This document shows, one piece after another, positions 16,885 to 26,081 of a stretch of DNA of 64,000 nucleotides (its first letter is position 1; each line of letters opens with the position of its first letter). The position numbers and the translations under genes were made by a program. This DNA is from Acidobacteriota bacterium (GTDB lineage: Bacteria; Acidobacteriota; Blastocatellia; Pyrinomonadales; Pyrinomonadaceae), in the NCBI GenBank assembly GCA_016703965.1, contig JADJBB010000004.1, positions 1 to 64,000 of the forward strand, written 5' to 3'. The notes under the pieces were generated by a model, which ran no database searches, was not told the origin of the DNA, and saw nothing but the letters and a program-made list of their open reading frames with translations.

Positions 16885-18819
16885 TTAATTCGAATCCGGC
16901 TTCTCCTTGCGCGAGGGTAAAGCAGGTTTATCGCTTGATTTCGGCTCGCTCTTGGCAGGCGGGGTCTCCTTTTTTGGTGCCGGTTGAGCCGGAGTCTCAC
17001 GCGGAGCCCTTTCAGTTTGTTTCGGCGGGTCGTACCGCGGCGTCTCGCGAGGTGGAGGTGTATATCGCGGTGTCTCTTTGGTTGGTGGCGTTGTATAAAC
17101 CGGCGTTTCACGAACGGACGGCGTTCGTCGCGGCTTCTCGGGCTCGGTTTCGGGCGGCATTCTTCCCGGATCGACCTTAGTGACGATAGGTGGACGCTCG
17201 ACCGCACCTGTCTTACGCGGCTCGGCCAGTCGAACTACTGGTTCGCGGACCGACGGCTCTGTTTCAGGCGTTCTTTGCGGCGGGCGGCCGCCGAAGATGC
17301 GTTTGGTTCGCAGTTCTTCGTCCATTGGAGCGTCGGACTTTCGAGGTGCAGCACCGACACGGGTTTTCATAATGACCGGATCGACCGGCGGCCTCTCCGT
17401 CACAATATCGATACTTCGCCGGCGGTCCTTGTAAGTTGGCAAAGTCGTCGCTGTCCCAGATCCGGGATCTTTCGTGAGTATTGTTCTTGCGATCGCAGGT
17501 GTTGCGGTTTTTGCGTGTGCATTGCGGCTGCCAAAATCCTTCGTATCAACTGAAACTACGCCGGTTATGGGAACATCCGGATCTTTACCATTGGTGACAC
17601 GGCCGGGCGGAATTCTCCCGGGACCGTTTCCTAGCGGAGCCCGCGGCGTGCGAGTGCTAACTTTAGTATTCCGCGGCGTCTGGTGATTCCAATTATAGTT
17701 GTATCGACGTCGATGATATCCGAGCGGATACCAGCAGACGTTGTTGTTAAAAATATTGATGACGACGTACGCCGGAGACCACCAGCTTCGGCTCGAACGA
17801 TAGTATCCATAAGGCGACCAAACCCAGCGTCCGCCGTAAGAGAACCAGCGCCCGTGATGGTACGTCGCCCAGCCCCACGGCTCATCGTTGACCCAGACCC
17901 AGCCGTACGGCTGCATCCACCGCCAGTGTCCGTAACGGTACGGCGACCAATCGGAATACTGTGCGAGAGCAAGGCGGCTCGGGCTCCATACATAACCGTA
18001 ATCGGTCGTGTTTATCCACTCTCCGTTGTCGCTGAGGTCCTCGGCTCCGTAAATGTCGTCGTCGTAATATTTGTTGTAATAGCCGTCACTTAGGCGTTTT
18101 GCGACGACCGCTTCGCGATCAGAGGCCCACTGGCTAAAATCGTCGTCGAACTGCGATGCATCCGTATTTTCCCAATCTCCCGAATTTCTTCCCGCGACGA
18201 AGATCCGGGTGCCACGCCCGTCCTTTAAGGTGAATCCTGCGTTATCGGAATAGATGCGAGCCTCTCCGCCTTCGCTAACGCTAGCACGAACTTCGTCGTC
18301 ACCTTCTTTTCCGGCATCGATCCGATAGCGTCCGGCTTTTTGCACCGCAAGAGTTGTTCTTGGGGCATCGATCTCAAAAAATGAAACGGCCTTATCAAAT
18401 GCCGTTATCCGCAAACTCATCGTTCCGAGCGAAAGGCTGAGAGCAATTCCCTCGTCCTTCAACGTAATGACCTTCAGATAAGAATCAGCGTCGAGCCGCA
18501 AATGCTTATTTTTATCAAACTGGATCTCGATCTTCGCACCGCCATCCGTGCTGATCTCGTCTCCCTCGACCAGCGGTAAGTTGAGCGTTAGGGTTTCCCA
18601 GTCATCCGAACCGCTCCGACGAACTTTAGCCTCCCCTTCGATAAAGCTGATGCGAGCAACGCGATCAGTGATCTCGGGCTCGTCATCATCATCAATGACC
18701 TGCATATTCAGGGCTGTTGGAAGATTAACTGCTTTCGCTGGCGATCCGGCCCAAAGCGAACCGGACAGACTCATTACTCCGATGAGAATAGCCAAAAGAC
18801 GTTTTGCTGAAATGTTCAT
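16885..18819 (-). CDS. FecR/DUF6600 exported protein with a Pro-rich tail
   Basis: A 644-residue exported protein with a signal peptide (LLAILIGVMSLSGSLWAG). Residues about 50-180 form a FecR-like domain (ARISFIEGEAKVRRSGSDDW, LPLVEGDEISTDGGAKIEIQ). Residues about 265-370 are a DUF6600-type aromatic repeat region (YGYVWSPSRLALAQYSDWSP, YRYGHWRWMQPYGWVWVNDE, GRWVWSPYGYY). The last 250 residues are Pro/Arg/Thr-rich and probably disordered (RETPRYTPPPRETPRYDPPK). The start at 18819 is preceded by AGGGGTG. FecR domains usually pass signals or bind at the envelope, but no sigma or anti-sigma gene is nearby, so the role is unknown. Confidence 0.85.
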   Translation of the reverse strand: MNISAKRLLAILIGVMSLSGSLWAGSPAKAVNLPTALNMQVIDDDDEPEITDRVARISFIEGEAKVRRSGSDDWETLTLNLPLVEGDEISTDGGAKIEIQFDKNKHLRLDADSYLKVITLKDEGIALSLSLGTMSLRITAFDKAVSFFEIDAPRTTLAVQKAGRYRIDAGKEGDDEVRASVSEGGEARIYSDNAGFTLKDGRGTRIFVAGRNSGDWENTDASQFDDDFSQWASDREAVVAKRLSDGYYNKYYDDDIYGAEDLSDNGEWINTTDYGYVWSPSRLALAQYSDWSPYRYGHWRWMQPYGWVWVNDEPWGWATYHHGRWFSYGGRWVWSPYGYYRSSRSWWSPAYVVINIFNNNVCWYPLGYHRRRYNYNWNHQTPRNTKVSTRTPRAPLGNGPGRIPPGRVTNGKDPDVPITGVVSVDTKDFGSRNAHAKTATPAIARTILTKDPGSGTATTLPTYKDRRRSIDIVTERPPVDPVIMKTRVGAAPRKSDAPMDEELRTKRIFGGRPPQRTPETEPSVREPVVRLAEPRKTGAVERPPIVTKVDPGRMPPETEPEKPRRTPSVRETPVYTTPPTKETPRYTPPPRETPRYDPPKQTERAPRETPAQPAPKKETPPAKSEPKSSDKPALPSRKEKPDSN

Positions 18820-18982
18820 AACGATGCACCCCTAAAGCGATTATTTCTTTGGTCGGAAGAGTGATCGAAACCAAAGTGTTTCATTAGCACTTAAGAATAA
18901 AGCAATAATTGTTCCAAGGATCGAAAGCCGACTCATGTGGTGAAATAACTAAGTTAGCACGACCTCGATCGTCCAAACGGCC

Positions 18983-19029
18983 ACCAAATCGTGCAGATGA
19001 GGCGCAGGGCGAATACCAAATCGTGCAGA
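18983..19029. repeat. 15-bp direct repeat
   Basis: ACCAAATCGTGCAGA occurs at 18983-18997 and again at 19015-19029, 32 bases apart, upstream of the NTF2-like gene. It could be a regulator site or a small duplication. The remaining sequence from 18820 to 19100 shows no gene. Confidence 0.5.
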
Positions 19030-19100
19030 CCTCTCCCGTTAGGTTGCGCCTGAATCCGTCGGGCTATAAACTCACTTTTGAGGATCTAACATCTCGGGAA

Positions 19101-19622
19101 ATGACATTTATGAAACATTTTATCTTTATCTCGACCGTCATCTTAACTCTCACGTTTACCGCCCTCGGCCAGAAGGCTGCCGTTGGCAAGCCCGACCCGG
19201 CGAAGGATGTCCGCGATGCCTTCGACCGGCTTGTCGAAGGCATAAAGCAAGCCGACGTCGACAAGGTCATGTCAACCTACGAAAAAAGCGACCGGCTGCT
19301 CATCTTCAACAATAACGGCTCCGCGACCATTGGCTGGGAAAACGTGAAAAGCAACGTCACCGCCTCGTATGCAAAGGTTTCGAACGTCACGCTCGACGTT
19401 ACGGGACTTCGAGTTGAATTGCTTGGAAAAACGGCAGCCTACGTTAGCTGCAAGTGGAAACAAACGCAGGAGAACAATGGGACGGTCGAGAATTCATCCG
19501 GCCGTATGACACTTGTTTTCAAGCTGATCGGAAAGGACTGGAAGATCGTCCACCGTCACACCTCGCCAGACCGCCCGGACGCAACACGCCCCGTTTTCCC
19601 GTCCGAAAGGCTGCCCGGATAA
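19101..19622 (+). CDS. SnoaL/NTF2-like (DUF4440-type) exported protein
   Basis: A 173-residue exported protein with a signal peptide (FIFISTVILTLTFTALGQ). The mature part is an NTF2-like fold: VRDAFDRLVEGIKQADVDKV, TYEKSDRLLIFNNNGSATIG, then YVSCKWKQTQENNGTVENSS and KDWKIVHRHTSPDRPD at the end. NTF2-like proteins of this size are common exported proteins with varied ligands, so no substrate is assigned. The start is ATG 19101 or 19110, both directly before the signal; the frame is open to 18909 but the upstream part is not protein-like. It is a single gene followed by a terminator. Confidence 0.8.
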   Translation: MTFMKHFIFISTVILTLTFTALGQKAAVGKPDPAKDVRDAFDRLVEGIKQADVDKVMSTYEKSDRLLIFNNNGSATIGWENVKSNVTASYAKVSNVTLDVTGLRVELLGKTAAYVSCKWKQTQENNGTVENSSGRMTLVFKLIGKDWKIVHRHTSPDRPDATRPVFPSERLPG

Positions 19623-19650
19623 ACTAGATTCCGTCAGAGCAATAGAAAAG

Positions 19651-19675
19651 AAAGCCGCCAAATTGGCGGCTTTCT
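19651..19675. terminator. Convergent terminator
   Basis: A perfect 10-bp stem GAAAGCCGCC/GGCGGCTTTC with a 5-base loop, between the NTF2-like gene and the convergent GAF protein gene. Confidence 0.88.
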
Positions 19676-19699
19676 CATATACAAAATAGTTGGTGGATT

Positions 19700-21577
19700 C
19701 TAGACGCTCGCTCCGGGGTAACCGGATCCAAGACGTTCGACAGATCCCTCAGCCAGCGAATTAACGATCTCGTAATGGAAGTAATCAAATTTCGCGGCAA
19801 CCGGTGGCTGAACGCGCTTGTCATACATTTCGCGTGAACGGTCGATCGCCTCGCGAAGCCGGTCGTAGAGATCATTCGCCTCACGGCCCTCGATAACCTT
19901 CTTTTCGTTGTAAAGCTTGATCTCCGACACTAAAAGACGGGCGAAACGGCGGGCATCGTTGTGGATACGACGTTCCTCCTCAGGCACCTCGATCGGCAGA
20001 TCGACATTGCGTTCGCTCAGACGAGGTTTAGGCGCCTGAACAACCGGAGCCTCCATTACCGGAGCTTCAACCTGGTGGGCAAAACCGCCGCCACTGGTCA
20101 CGGCAGCCGGTTCGAATTGCTCAACGGGCTGTTCGAATGGCGAACTGATAGGCGGAGCCTCATTAAAAACGTTTCCGGTATCAAATACCATATCGCTGCC
20201 TTTCGGCTCTTCGACATAGATCGGCTCGGCTACGGGAGCAAAACTTTCGTCCGCGGGATGGACCGGCTCGACAGCCGGAGCAAAGGTTTCAACGGGCGGA
20301 GCAACGGGCTCGGCCTGCGGTTCAAATGTCTCGACGGGCGTTTCGAATGATGTTGCAAATTCAGCCTGACGAACTGCTTCATCCCCTATAAATGGCTTCT
20401 CAGCGAACGGATTGTCATCGAATGCTGTCTCAACAGCAGCAGGTTCCTCGACCTTTTCAAATGCCCCGTATGAGGCGGGTTCCGCGTCGAATGGATTTGA
20501 CGAAACTTCAGGCGGAAATCCGCCTTCAAAGGTGACACTGTCGCTGAACGAAAAAGCCTGCTCATCTTTGGCGGGTTCGTCAGCGAATGCCGGTGCACCG
20601 AAAGGTGATCCATAAGCCGGAGCGGGCTCAATGTATTCGCTCGCTGGACTTTGAGCTACCGGCTCGGGGTGCAGGGCTGTTGGTTCCTCGGGTTTCGAAT
20701 CGACGTTTTCGAAGTCCGCGGCAGCTACCGTACGGTTCTCAGCCTTGGCGGTCTGCATCGAAGCAAGCAGTTCCACCGTCAATCCGGCAACACGGACGAG
20801 AGTTTCGAGGGCTTCTCGATTGATGTCCGAATCTTTCTCCGCTTCCGTGCCGTGGTCGGCATAAAGCACGGCAACCGCTCGGCTGCGGGCGACCAACGGG
20901 ATAGCATACATTCTTTCCGGCTCGCCGAACTGAAGCGGGTTAATGAACGCCGCATCTCCGGGGTGGCTTCGCCCTGAGTTATCGACGGTAGTTCTCGCCG
21001 TAACGGCGGCACCGAGGATCGAATCAGATGAAACCGGGAAATGGATATCGCGGATCGCGTTCTCAGCGGCAACATCCGCCCCGAAAATCTTCCAGCCCGA
21101 GAAATGATCGGATTTGATGATGAAAAATGCACCGCGCGGGGCAAAGTTTGCTGCGTGATGTACCAGCGATTTCAGGATCGCACTCTGCGAATCCTTCGAG
21201 CTGATGTCATCGACCGCATCGCGGATCGCGTCGTATTTGACTTCGACAGGCGCGGCTGCCGGAACGGCGCTAAGCGGCGATTGGCCGAGATTTTCAGCTT
21301 CGACCATCGCATTGGCGGCAACGCGAGCTCCCTCATCCCGGGCAAGGCGCAAATGTTCTGCCACCGTACCGGTAAAGGCAGCATCGAACGTCCGTTCCGA
21401 ATCAAAACGAGCGGCAAAGCCCTTAAATGCCTCATCGATCTGAGACTTTTGTTTTTCAAACTCGGCCTCGAATTTGCTGTGAAATTCAGCAGTTTCCTGC
21501 TTCATTTCGGCAAGTACGGACTTGAGATAACTCTCAAATTCACTTTTGAGACTCTGTTCGAGTTCTTCGCTATTCAC
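19700..21577 (-). CDS. GAF-domain protein with a Pro/Glu-rich linker and conserved C-terminal helical domain
   Basis: A 625-residue cytoplasmic protein in four parts. Residues 1-95 are a likely coiled coil (SEELEQSLKSEFESYLKSVL). Residues about 115-275 look like a GAF domain (AILKSLVHHAANFAPRGAFF, MYAIPLVARSRAVAVLYADH). Residues about 285-525 are a low-complexity Pro/Glu/Ala linker. The last 90 residues are a helical domain (NDARRFARLLVSEIKLYNEK, YDRLREAIDRSREMYDKRV). The start is GTG 21577 after GGAGGAGAA. A promoter lies at 21704-21731. No partner gene is adjacent. A GAF sensor with a conserved C-terminal module suggests signalling; the ligand is unknown. Confidence 0.72.
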   Translation of the reverse strand: MNSEELEQSLKSEFESYLKSVLAEMKQETAEFHSKFEAEFEKQKSQIDEAFKGFAARFDSERTFDAAFTGTVAEHLRLARDEGARVAANAMVEAENLGQSPLSAVPAAAPVEVKYDAIRDAVDDISSKDSQSAILKSLVHHAANFAPRGAFFIIKSDHFSGWKIFGADVAAENAIRDIHFPVSSDSILGAAVTARTTVDNSGRSHPGDAAFINPLQFGEPERMYAIPLVARSRAVAVLYADHGTEAEKDSDINREALETLVRVAGLTVELLASMQTAKAENRTVAAADFENVDSKPEEPTALHPEPVAQSPASEYIEPAPAYGSPFGAPAFADEPAKDEQAFSFSDSVTFEGGFPPEVSSNPFDAEPASYGAFEKVEEPAAVETAFDDNPFAEKPFIGDEAVRQAEFATSFETPVETFEPQAEPVAPPVETFAPAVEPVHPADESFAPVAEPIYVEEPKGSDMVFDTGNVFNEAPPISSPFEQPVEQFEPAAVTSGGGFAHQVEAPVMEAPVVQAPKPRLSERNVDLPIEVPEEERRIHNDARRFARLLVSEIKLYNEKKVIEGREANDLYDRLREAIDRSREMYDKRVQPPVAAKFDYFHYEIVNSLAEGSVERLGSGYPGASV

Positions 21578-21597
21578 TACGTTTCTCCTCCATCAAA

Positions 21598-21684
21598 TCA
21601 AAAAAAATGCTGGTTAAAATAGGTATGTTTTTCGGTGGTCCGGGCAGAGCTTAGGCCCAAGTGCGGCTTACGGCGTTTTTTCAT
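21598..21684 (-). CDS. Possible 28-residue leader peptide
   Basis: A short frame between the promoter at 21704-21731 and the GAF gene: ATG at 21684, basic start MKKRRKPHLGLSS, TGA at 21598. GGGAGG lies 12 bases upstream of the ATG. Its stop is 20 bases before the GAF gene's start. It could be a translated leader or chance; only its placement supports it. Confidence 0.3.
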   Translation of the reverse strand: MKKRRKPHLGLSSARTTEKHTYFNQHFF

Positions 21685-21703
21685 AAACCACCGTCCTCCC
21701 GAT

Positions 21704-21731
21704 TATGTACAATCCGGTACAACAATGTCAA
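21704..21731 (-). promoter_or_regulatory. Sigma-70-type promoter for the GAF protein gene
   Basis: On the minus strand TTGACA (21731-21726) and TACATA (21709-21704) are spaced by 16 bases; CATAAT with 18 bases is an alternative. The -35 box is perfect. Confidence 0.6.
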
Positions 21732-21848
21732 GAAATTCTTCAAAATCAACAAAATGCATCTACTTGAGAGGGTTGAGTGATCCGGCGGCGAACAGTTCTT
21801 GGTGCGGTATTTTTGCGTAAACTCACCTGCGAGCAAAACAGAGCCTTT

Positions 21849-21872
21849 AAAGTGTGAATCGATTCACACTTT
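21849..21872. promoter_or_regulatory. Perfect 24-bp palindrome, operator-like
   Basis: AAAGTGTGAATC is followed by its exact reverse complement GATTCACACTTT. The core TGAATCGATTCA with central CG resembles operators of LacI-family regulators. No regulator gene is adjacent. The rest of 21732-22034 shows no gene. It has no T-run, so it is not a terminator. Confidence 0.6.
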
Positions 21873-22034
21873 GAACAACACGCCGTATTTTCAGGCAATT
21901 TTTAGTAGATGACGTTGTTTGGTCAAGGGCTTTGGCCAGCCTGTCGGCTTAAAAGCGGTTGATAGGTAAAGTAATTTGGGAGATTGGTCAAAGGTAAAAA
22001 CGGCAGAATTTCCTCTACCAATAAAGGCGGAAAC

Positions 22035-22607
22035 CTATACGGCCAAGACCGTAAGATTTGGGTCGATCTCTTCGCGGATCATGTTCTCGATGGCCATCAA
22101 GGTGCCGGTCAGCGAGCTAGGGCACGAACCGCAGGCACCTTCGTAGCGGATCCGAAGAGTTTCTTCGTCGAGGTCGATTATCTCGAGCCAACCGCCGTCG
22201 CCGGCGAGATAGGGCCGAATGCGGTCGTCGAGCAGTTCGTTGATCGCCGCGAGTTTCGGATCGTCGCTTGCCGCGACGCCGATCGCACCGCCAACCGTCG
22301 CAGCCGCTGCTTTTTTCGCCGTCCCATTGGTCGAAGCGACAGCCGGAGCCTCGCGGATCGGCACCGCGAGATCAGGCAGGATCTCATCCCAGTCGATGTC
22401 GTCGGTCTTCTCGACCGTGATCATCTTGTCCATGTAAAACACAGACACGACCTCGCCCACGTCAAATATTGCCTTTGCCAAAGCATTATCCGCTGCGGCG
22501 TCAGCCGTCTTGAACGAGTGCGACGTTCCGTGCGAAACGGGCTCCTTTAAAATAAACTTTACCGCGTTCGGGTTCGGCGTTTCCTGTATATCAGCGATCT
22601 TTGGCAT
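22035..22607 (-). CDS. Nfu-type iron-sulfur scaffold/carrier protein
   Basis: A 190-residue cytoplasmic protein with two domains. Residues 1-90 match the Nfu N-terminal domain (ETPNPNAVKFILKEPV, AIFDVGEVVSVFYMDKMITV). A Thr/Ala-rich linker follows, then a NifU C-terminal domain (RPYLAGDGGWLEIIDLDEET, YEGACGSCPSSLTGTLMAIE). The CGSC pair binds a 4Fe-4S cluster for delivery to target proteins. ATG at 22607. It is far from the suf genes of this window (32-49 kb) and appears to be its own unit, with a possible promoter just upstream. Confidence 0.92.
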   Translation of the reverse strand: MPKIADIQETPNPNAVKFILKEPVSHGTSHSFKTADAAADNALAKAIFDVGEVVSVFYMDKMITVEKTDDIDWDEILPDLAVPIREAPAVASTNGTAKKAAAATVGGAIGVAASDDPKLAAINELLDDRIRPYLAGDGGWLEIIDLDEETLRIRYEGACGSCPSSLTGTLMAIENMIREEIDPNLTVLAV

Positions 22608-22621
22608 TGCTTTTCACATCA

Positions 22622-22650
22622 GTAAAAATGAATCATTACATTTTTGTCAA
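22622..22650 (-). promoter_or_regulatory. Possible promoter for the Nfu gene
   Basis: Minus-strand TTGACA (22650-22645) and TTTTAC (22627-22622) spaced by 17 bases. The -35 is perfect, the -10 weak. It lies 15-43 bases before the ATG. Confidence 0.4.
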
Positions 22651-22795
22651 CATTATGATAACGCAACTCCGGAGGTATCGCAAATTATTCCAACCCTTCT
22701 TCTCGCCGAGCAGAACGCTTCACATATCCAATAACATCTTTTCGACTACCTCTTACAAAATTTCCTGCAGTGGCCTACCCGTGGGCTTCGGTCAG

Positions 22796-22828
22796 AAAAA
22801 AGGACAACTCCGAAAAGCTGTCCTTTTT
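22796..22828 (-). terminator. Rho-independent terminator of the small membrane protein gene
   Basis: A 10-bp stem AAAAAGGACA/TGTCCTTTTT with a 12-base loop. On the minus strand the second arm runs into six T. It lies about 80 bases downstream of the gene at 22908-23108. Nothing else is seen in 22651-22907. Confidence 0.75.
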
Positions 22829-22907
22829 ATATACACTATTTCTATCCAGTTCGCAGGGCGCTGTTCAGCCGACTTGCGAGCGAAGACGTTTTACGCATTC
22901 CACACCG

Positions 22908-23108
22908 TTACTCCGTAATATGAATATCTTCCTTTTTAGCGATGCGGCCCGAGAGGAAAAACCCTCCGAGACCGACGGTTGCGACCGCACATACAAGTGC
23001 GATCACCAAGAAGACTTTATTATCGTCGCTGCTCGTGTATTTGTAGAATGAGAAAGCTGCCGCGATCGCGGCTACGAGTGCTAATAAGGCAAAAAGCATG
23101 TCCTTCAC
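22908..23108 (-). CDS. Small two-helix membrane protein
   Basis: A 66-residue protein with two membrane segments (MLFALLALVAAIAAAFSFYK and VFLVIALVCAVATVGLGGFF) and a short charged tail. I do not recognise it. The start is GTG 23108, preceded by an excellent GGAGGTGAT at the right distance; the frame remains open five codons upstream, through the ribosome site. It is a single gene with its own terminator. Topology suggests both ends on the same side of the inner membrane. Confidence 0.6.
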   Translation of the reverse strand: MKDMLFALLALVAAIAAAFSFYKYTSSDDNKVFLVIALVCAVATVGLGGFFLSGRIAKKEDIHITE

Positions 23109-23371
23109 AAAAATCACCTCCAACCTGATACAGGTTTGCGTGTTACGAAGTTAACATGGCGAAGCGGGCGTTAAAGCATTGCTTCGCCCAACTGCTGCGG
23201 AACAGACCGCTGTGTTTTCAAAACTGCCTAGATCTCTGAGAACGTCTCAATCTTACTCCCGTTTTGGTTGCAAATGCAAGCCGTTTCCGGTCTCGTATTT
23301 CACCGAAATAACCGGCCCTAATTTGCAACCCATATAATTAGACGTTATCGGCATATAAAATGTTTCGTATA

Positions 23372-24231
23372 TTAATTAAGCCTAGCTTTTGCGATCCGCT
23401 CGATGCCCTGCAGGTCACGGATAAAGTCAATTTCACACCAGATCGCTACGTCGAACAGCTCTTTGACGCTTCTCGCCTGGCCAAAGCCGATCTCAATTAA
23501 GATATGGCCGCCTTTTTAAGAAACTTCGGAGCATCGGCAACAATGCGTCGCACTATATACAGCCCGTCATCGCCGCCGAACAGCGCTGAATGCGGTTCAA
23601 AACTGCCGACCTCTGTTTGCAGCGTCGTGAGATCGCTGTCGGGAATGTAAGGCGGATTGGAAACGATGAGATCGAATTCGCCCTCGACGCCTTGATAAAC
23701 ATCTCCGTGATGCAAAGCGAGACGATCGGCGACGTTGTAAAACTCCGCATTTTTCCTGGCAATCCCCAAAGCCGGTTCCGATATATCAACGGCGACCGCG
23801 GTCGCCCGAGGCGAATTGTGCAGGATCGAAACCGAGATACAGCCGGAGCCAACACCGATCTCAACAAATCGCGGGTTCGGCAGTTCACCTAGAATGTTTA
23901 TCGCATCCTCGACCAAAAGTTCGGTCTCGGGCCTCGGGATCAGGACGCCGGGAGCCACTGTGAAATCGAGCCCGTAGAACTCCTTTCTTCCGACGATGTA
24001 GTGAAAAGGCTCGCGTGCCTCCCGCCTCTCTACGGCAGAATCGAAGGCCTTCGATTCTGCTTCGGTCAGCTCGTATTCGGGGTGGGCGAAAATAAAAGCG
24101 GAGGTTTTGCCGATCGCAAACGCCATAAGCGATGACGCTTCGCGGCGTGCATCGTCGATCCCGGCATCTTGTAGTTTCGCAGACGCACGGGCAACGGAAT
24201 CAGCTATATTTGGCTTGGGCTCGCGTGTCAT
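23372..24231 (-). CDS. prmC: Peptide chain release factor N5-glutamine methyltransferase PrmC (frameshift near the C-terminus)
   Basis: Methylates the GGQ glutamine of release factors using S-adenosylmethionine. The family signature is present: helical N-domain, FHYIVGRKEFYGLDFTVAPG, IPRPETELLVE, SAM loop EIGVGSGCISVSIL, and catalytic NPPY (IVSNPPYIP). The annotated frame ends early at 23497 in KKAAIS. One extra base in the run of A/G near 23505 restores KKGGHILIEIGFGQ and a normal C-terminus (FIRDLQGIERIAKARLN) ending at TAA 23372-23374, giving about 286 residues as usual for PrmC. Sequencing error or a real truncation cannot be told apart. Its start overlaps the end of the upstream gene (ATGA at 24228-24231). 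Confidence 0.9.
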
Positions 24232-25997
24232 AGATCCTTCCGCTCGTAAGCTTTAATAAAATACCGCGGGTCGCCGATCTCGGGCTCCGGTCCATCGGGC
24301 ACTCCGAAAACCTTTACGAGGCGATAGTTATCCTGCATCCAGCCTCCCAGCGTTCTATAGAAATCCTTGCCGAACGCTACGCTGCCAAATTCGCGCATCG
24401 GGCGGTTCGGGACGAAGATGTACCGTACATTATCACGCATGAGTAGAGAGCTCGCGGTGAGCTCATCTTGTTCGCTCATAAAATCAGGCAGCAGCACCTG
24501 ATGACGTAAATTGATACGCCGTGCGGTCAGAAATGCAAGATCGTTGCCTTCCGGAACGACCGCGATAAAATCGCCCGGAGCCGTTCGCTGCTCAATAAAA
24601 CGAAGCGTTTCGGAAATGACCGGCCCTGTTTCCTTTTCAACGAAAGCGGTGCCGCGTACTGCTGTTACTTCGTAAACATATTTGCTTCGGAATCTGTAGC
24701 CGAACGAGACCATCGTAGCTATGATCGCGACGACAAGAAATCCTCGGGCGATCGCCGCAGCTCGCAGCGAGGAGCTTGAATCGCTTGTCCATTTTTCAAC
24801 GTAAAAAGGCAGTTCCCACACGAGGCCGTAAATTGTCACACATAACCCTATGGGTAGAAAAAAGCTCCCCGAAAATCCCCCGCTCGGTACGCGCAGTATT
24901 ACTCGCGAAATGATCGCAAGTGCGTATATGGCCGCGATGAAAAGCGGGCCGCCAACGTCAGGCCGACGCCGCCACGCGATCGCCATCATGCCGATCATAA
25001 GGAACGGCAGTGATCTAATCGGGCTTCCGTCCCATTGGCTGACAGACAAAAACCCCACCACCAGAGCGAGGACGGTCGAGCCGAGAAATATCATCACGGA
25101 TCGCCGTTTCAGCGTGTAGGTTCGATCGCTGAAAAAGACGATCCCGGCGATCACAGCTATACAAACGCCCAGAGAACCAAGCATCTGAACGATCGACCAT
25201 ACCGGGAAATTCAGCCCCGCGCGGAAGCGGTTGTAATAGACGAGGGACGCGGGAATATTCGTGTAGAACAGGTGACAATCATTGATCAGCATCTGTGCGT
25301 CCATCTTGACGAACAGTTCAGCTATCACTGGAACAAATACGAGCAGGGCAGCAATTCCGGCGATCGCGAGATCGCGAAGGAGCTTTCCAATTTTCAAGCG
25401 GTGTAGGAAGAGAAGATACGCTGCAACTGTAAGTGCTCCTGCAAACGCGAACTCCTGCTTCGCGATACCCGCCAGCCCGATGAACAGCCCGCATAACCAG
25501 AGCTCAGCCGTTTTCTTATTCTCAGCGAATCGCATCAGAAACAGCACCGAAGCGATGGAAAAAACCGTTCCGTGAAGAGCCGCGAAGGAATACGGCAAGA
25601 TCAGATTCCCCGCCGGCTTAAAGATACAGAGTACGACGACGACACAAACGGCAAGCGAGCTTTCGAGCGGCGGCATCAGCTTTCTCACGATGCGATAACA
25701 CAAAATTGTAAGAACTGCTGACCAGCATATGCCGCTAATGGCAAGCGTGTCGAGATGCGGACCGAAAATGCGGTAGAGCAGGGCATTAAAATAGGGCGAA
25801 AAGGGAGTATAAAGATAGTGGATGTCGCGATAAAGCCATTCGCCGTTCATCAGCCGCAGCGGCATGTCGGCCTCGCGGCCGATATCCACTATCAGCGACG
25901 TCCAGCGATGCCATGAGAGAACCAGCATCGTCAGAAACGCAGCGGGGGCAAGCAGCCAGGGACGAAAGGCGGAAACGGTGTCGCGTACAGATGTCAT
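24228..25997 (-). CDS. Multi-pass membrane glycosyltransferase-like protein (GT39/GT83 type)
   Basis: A 589-residue inner-membrane protein with about eleven hydrophobic segments and a C-terminal soluble part. The first periplasmic loop has the GT-C pattern: DIGREADMPLRLMNGEWLYR followed by DIHYLYTPFSPYFNALLYRI. Later text includes AGIAKQEFAFAGALTVAAYL. The soluble tail (IEQRTAPGDFIAVVPEGNDL) is usual in ArnT/PMT-like enzymes that use polyprenyl-phosphate sugars. ATG 25997 is chosen over the TTG eight codons upstream. Four-base overlap with prmC suggests co-transcription. The sugar and acceptor are unknown. It is divergent from the glycosyltransferase at 26082. Confidence 0.72.
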   Translation of the reverse strand: MTSVRDTVSAFRPWLLAPAAFLTMLVLSWHRWTSLIVDIGREADMPLRLMNGEWLYRDIHYLYTPFSPYFNALLYRIFGPHLDTLAISGICWSAVLTILCYRIVRKLMPPLESSLAVCVVVVLCIFKPAGNLILPYSFAALHGTVFSIASVLFLMRFAENKKTAELWLCGLFIGLAGIAKQEFAFAGALTVAAYLLFLHRLKIGKLLRDLAIAGIAALLVFVPVIAELFVKMDAQMLINDCHLFYTNIPASLVYYNRFRAGLNFPVWSIVQMLGSLGVCIAVIAGIVFFSDRTYTLKRRSVMIFLGSTVLALVVGFLSVSQWDGSPIRSLPFLMIGMMAIAWRRRPDVGGPLFIAAIYALAIISRVILRVPSGGFSGSFFLPIGLCVTIYGLVWELPFYVEKWTSDSSSSLRAAAIARGFLVVAIIATMVSFGYRFRSKYVYEVTAVRGTAFVEKETGPVISETLRFIEQRTAPGDFIAVVPEGNDLAFLTARRINLRHQVLLPDFMSEQDELTASSLLMRDNVRYIFVPNRPMREFGSVAFGKDFYRTLGGWMQDNYRLVKVFGVPDGPEPEIGDPRYFIKAYERKDL

Positions 25998-26081
25998 TTT
26001 AGTTAGCAGTTTTGTTAGCAATACCGTTTTCGTCGTAGAATTAGGCGTTCGCTTCTTCGCCCGTCAATTTCAGCCGATTAT

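Noticed and set aside
18909..19100. N-terminal extension of the NTF2-like protein
   Set aside because: The upstream frame is low-quality sequence covering a direct repeat, while a good signal peptide starts at 19101.
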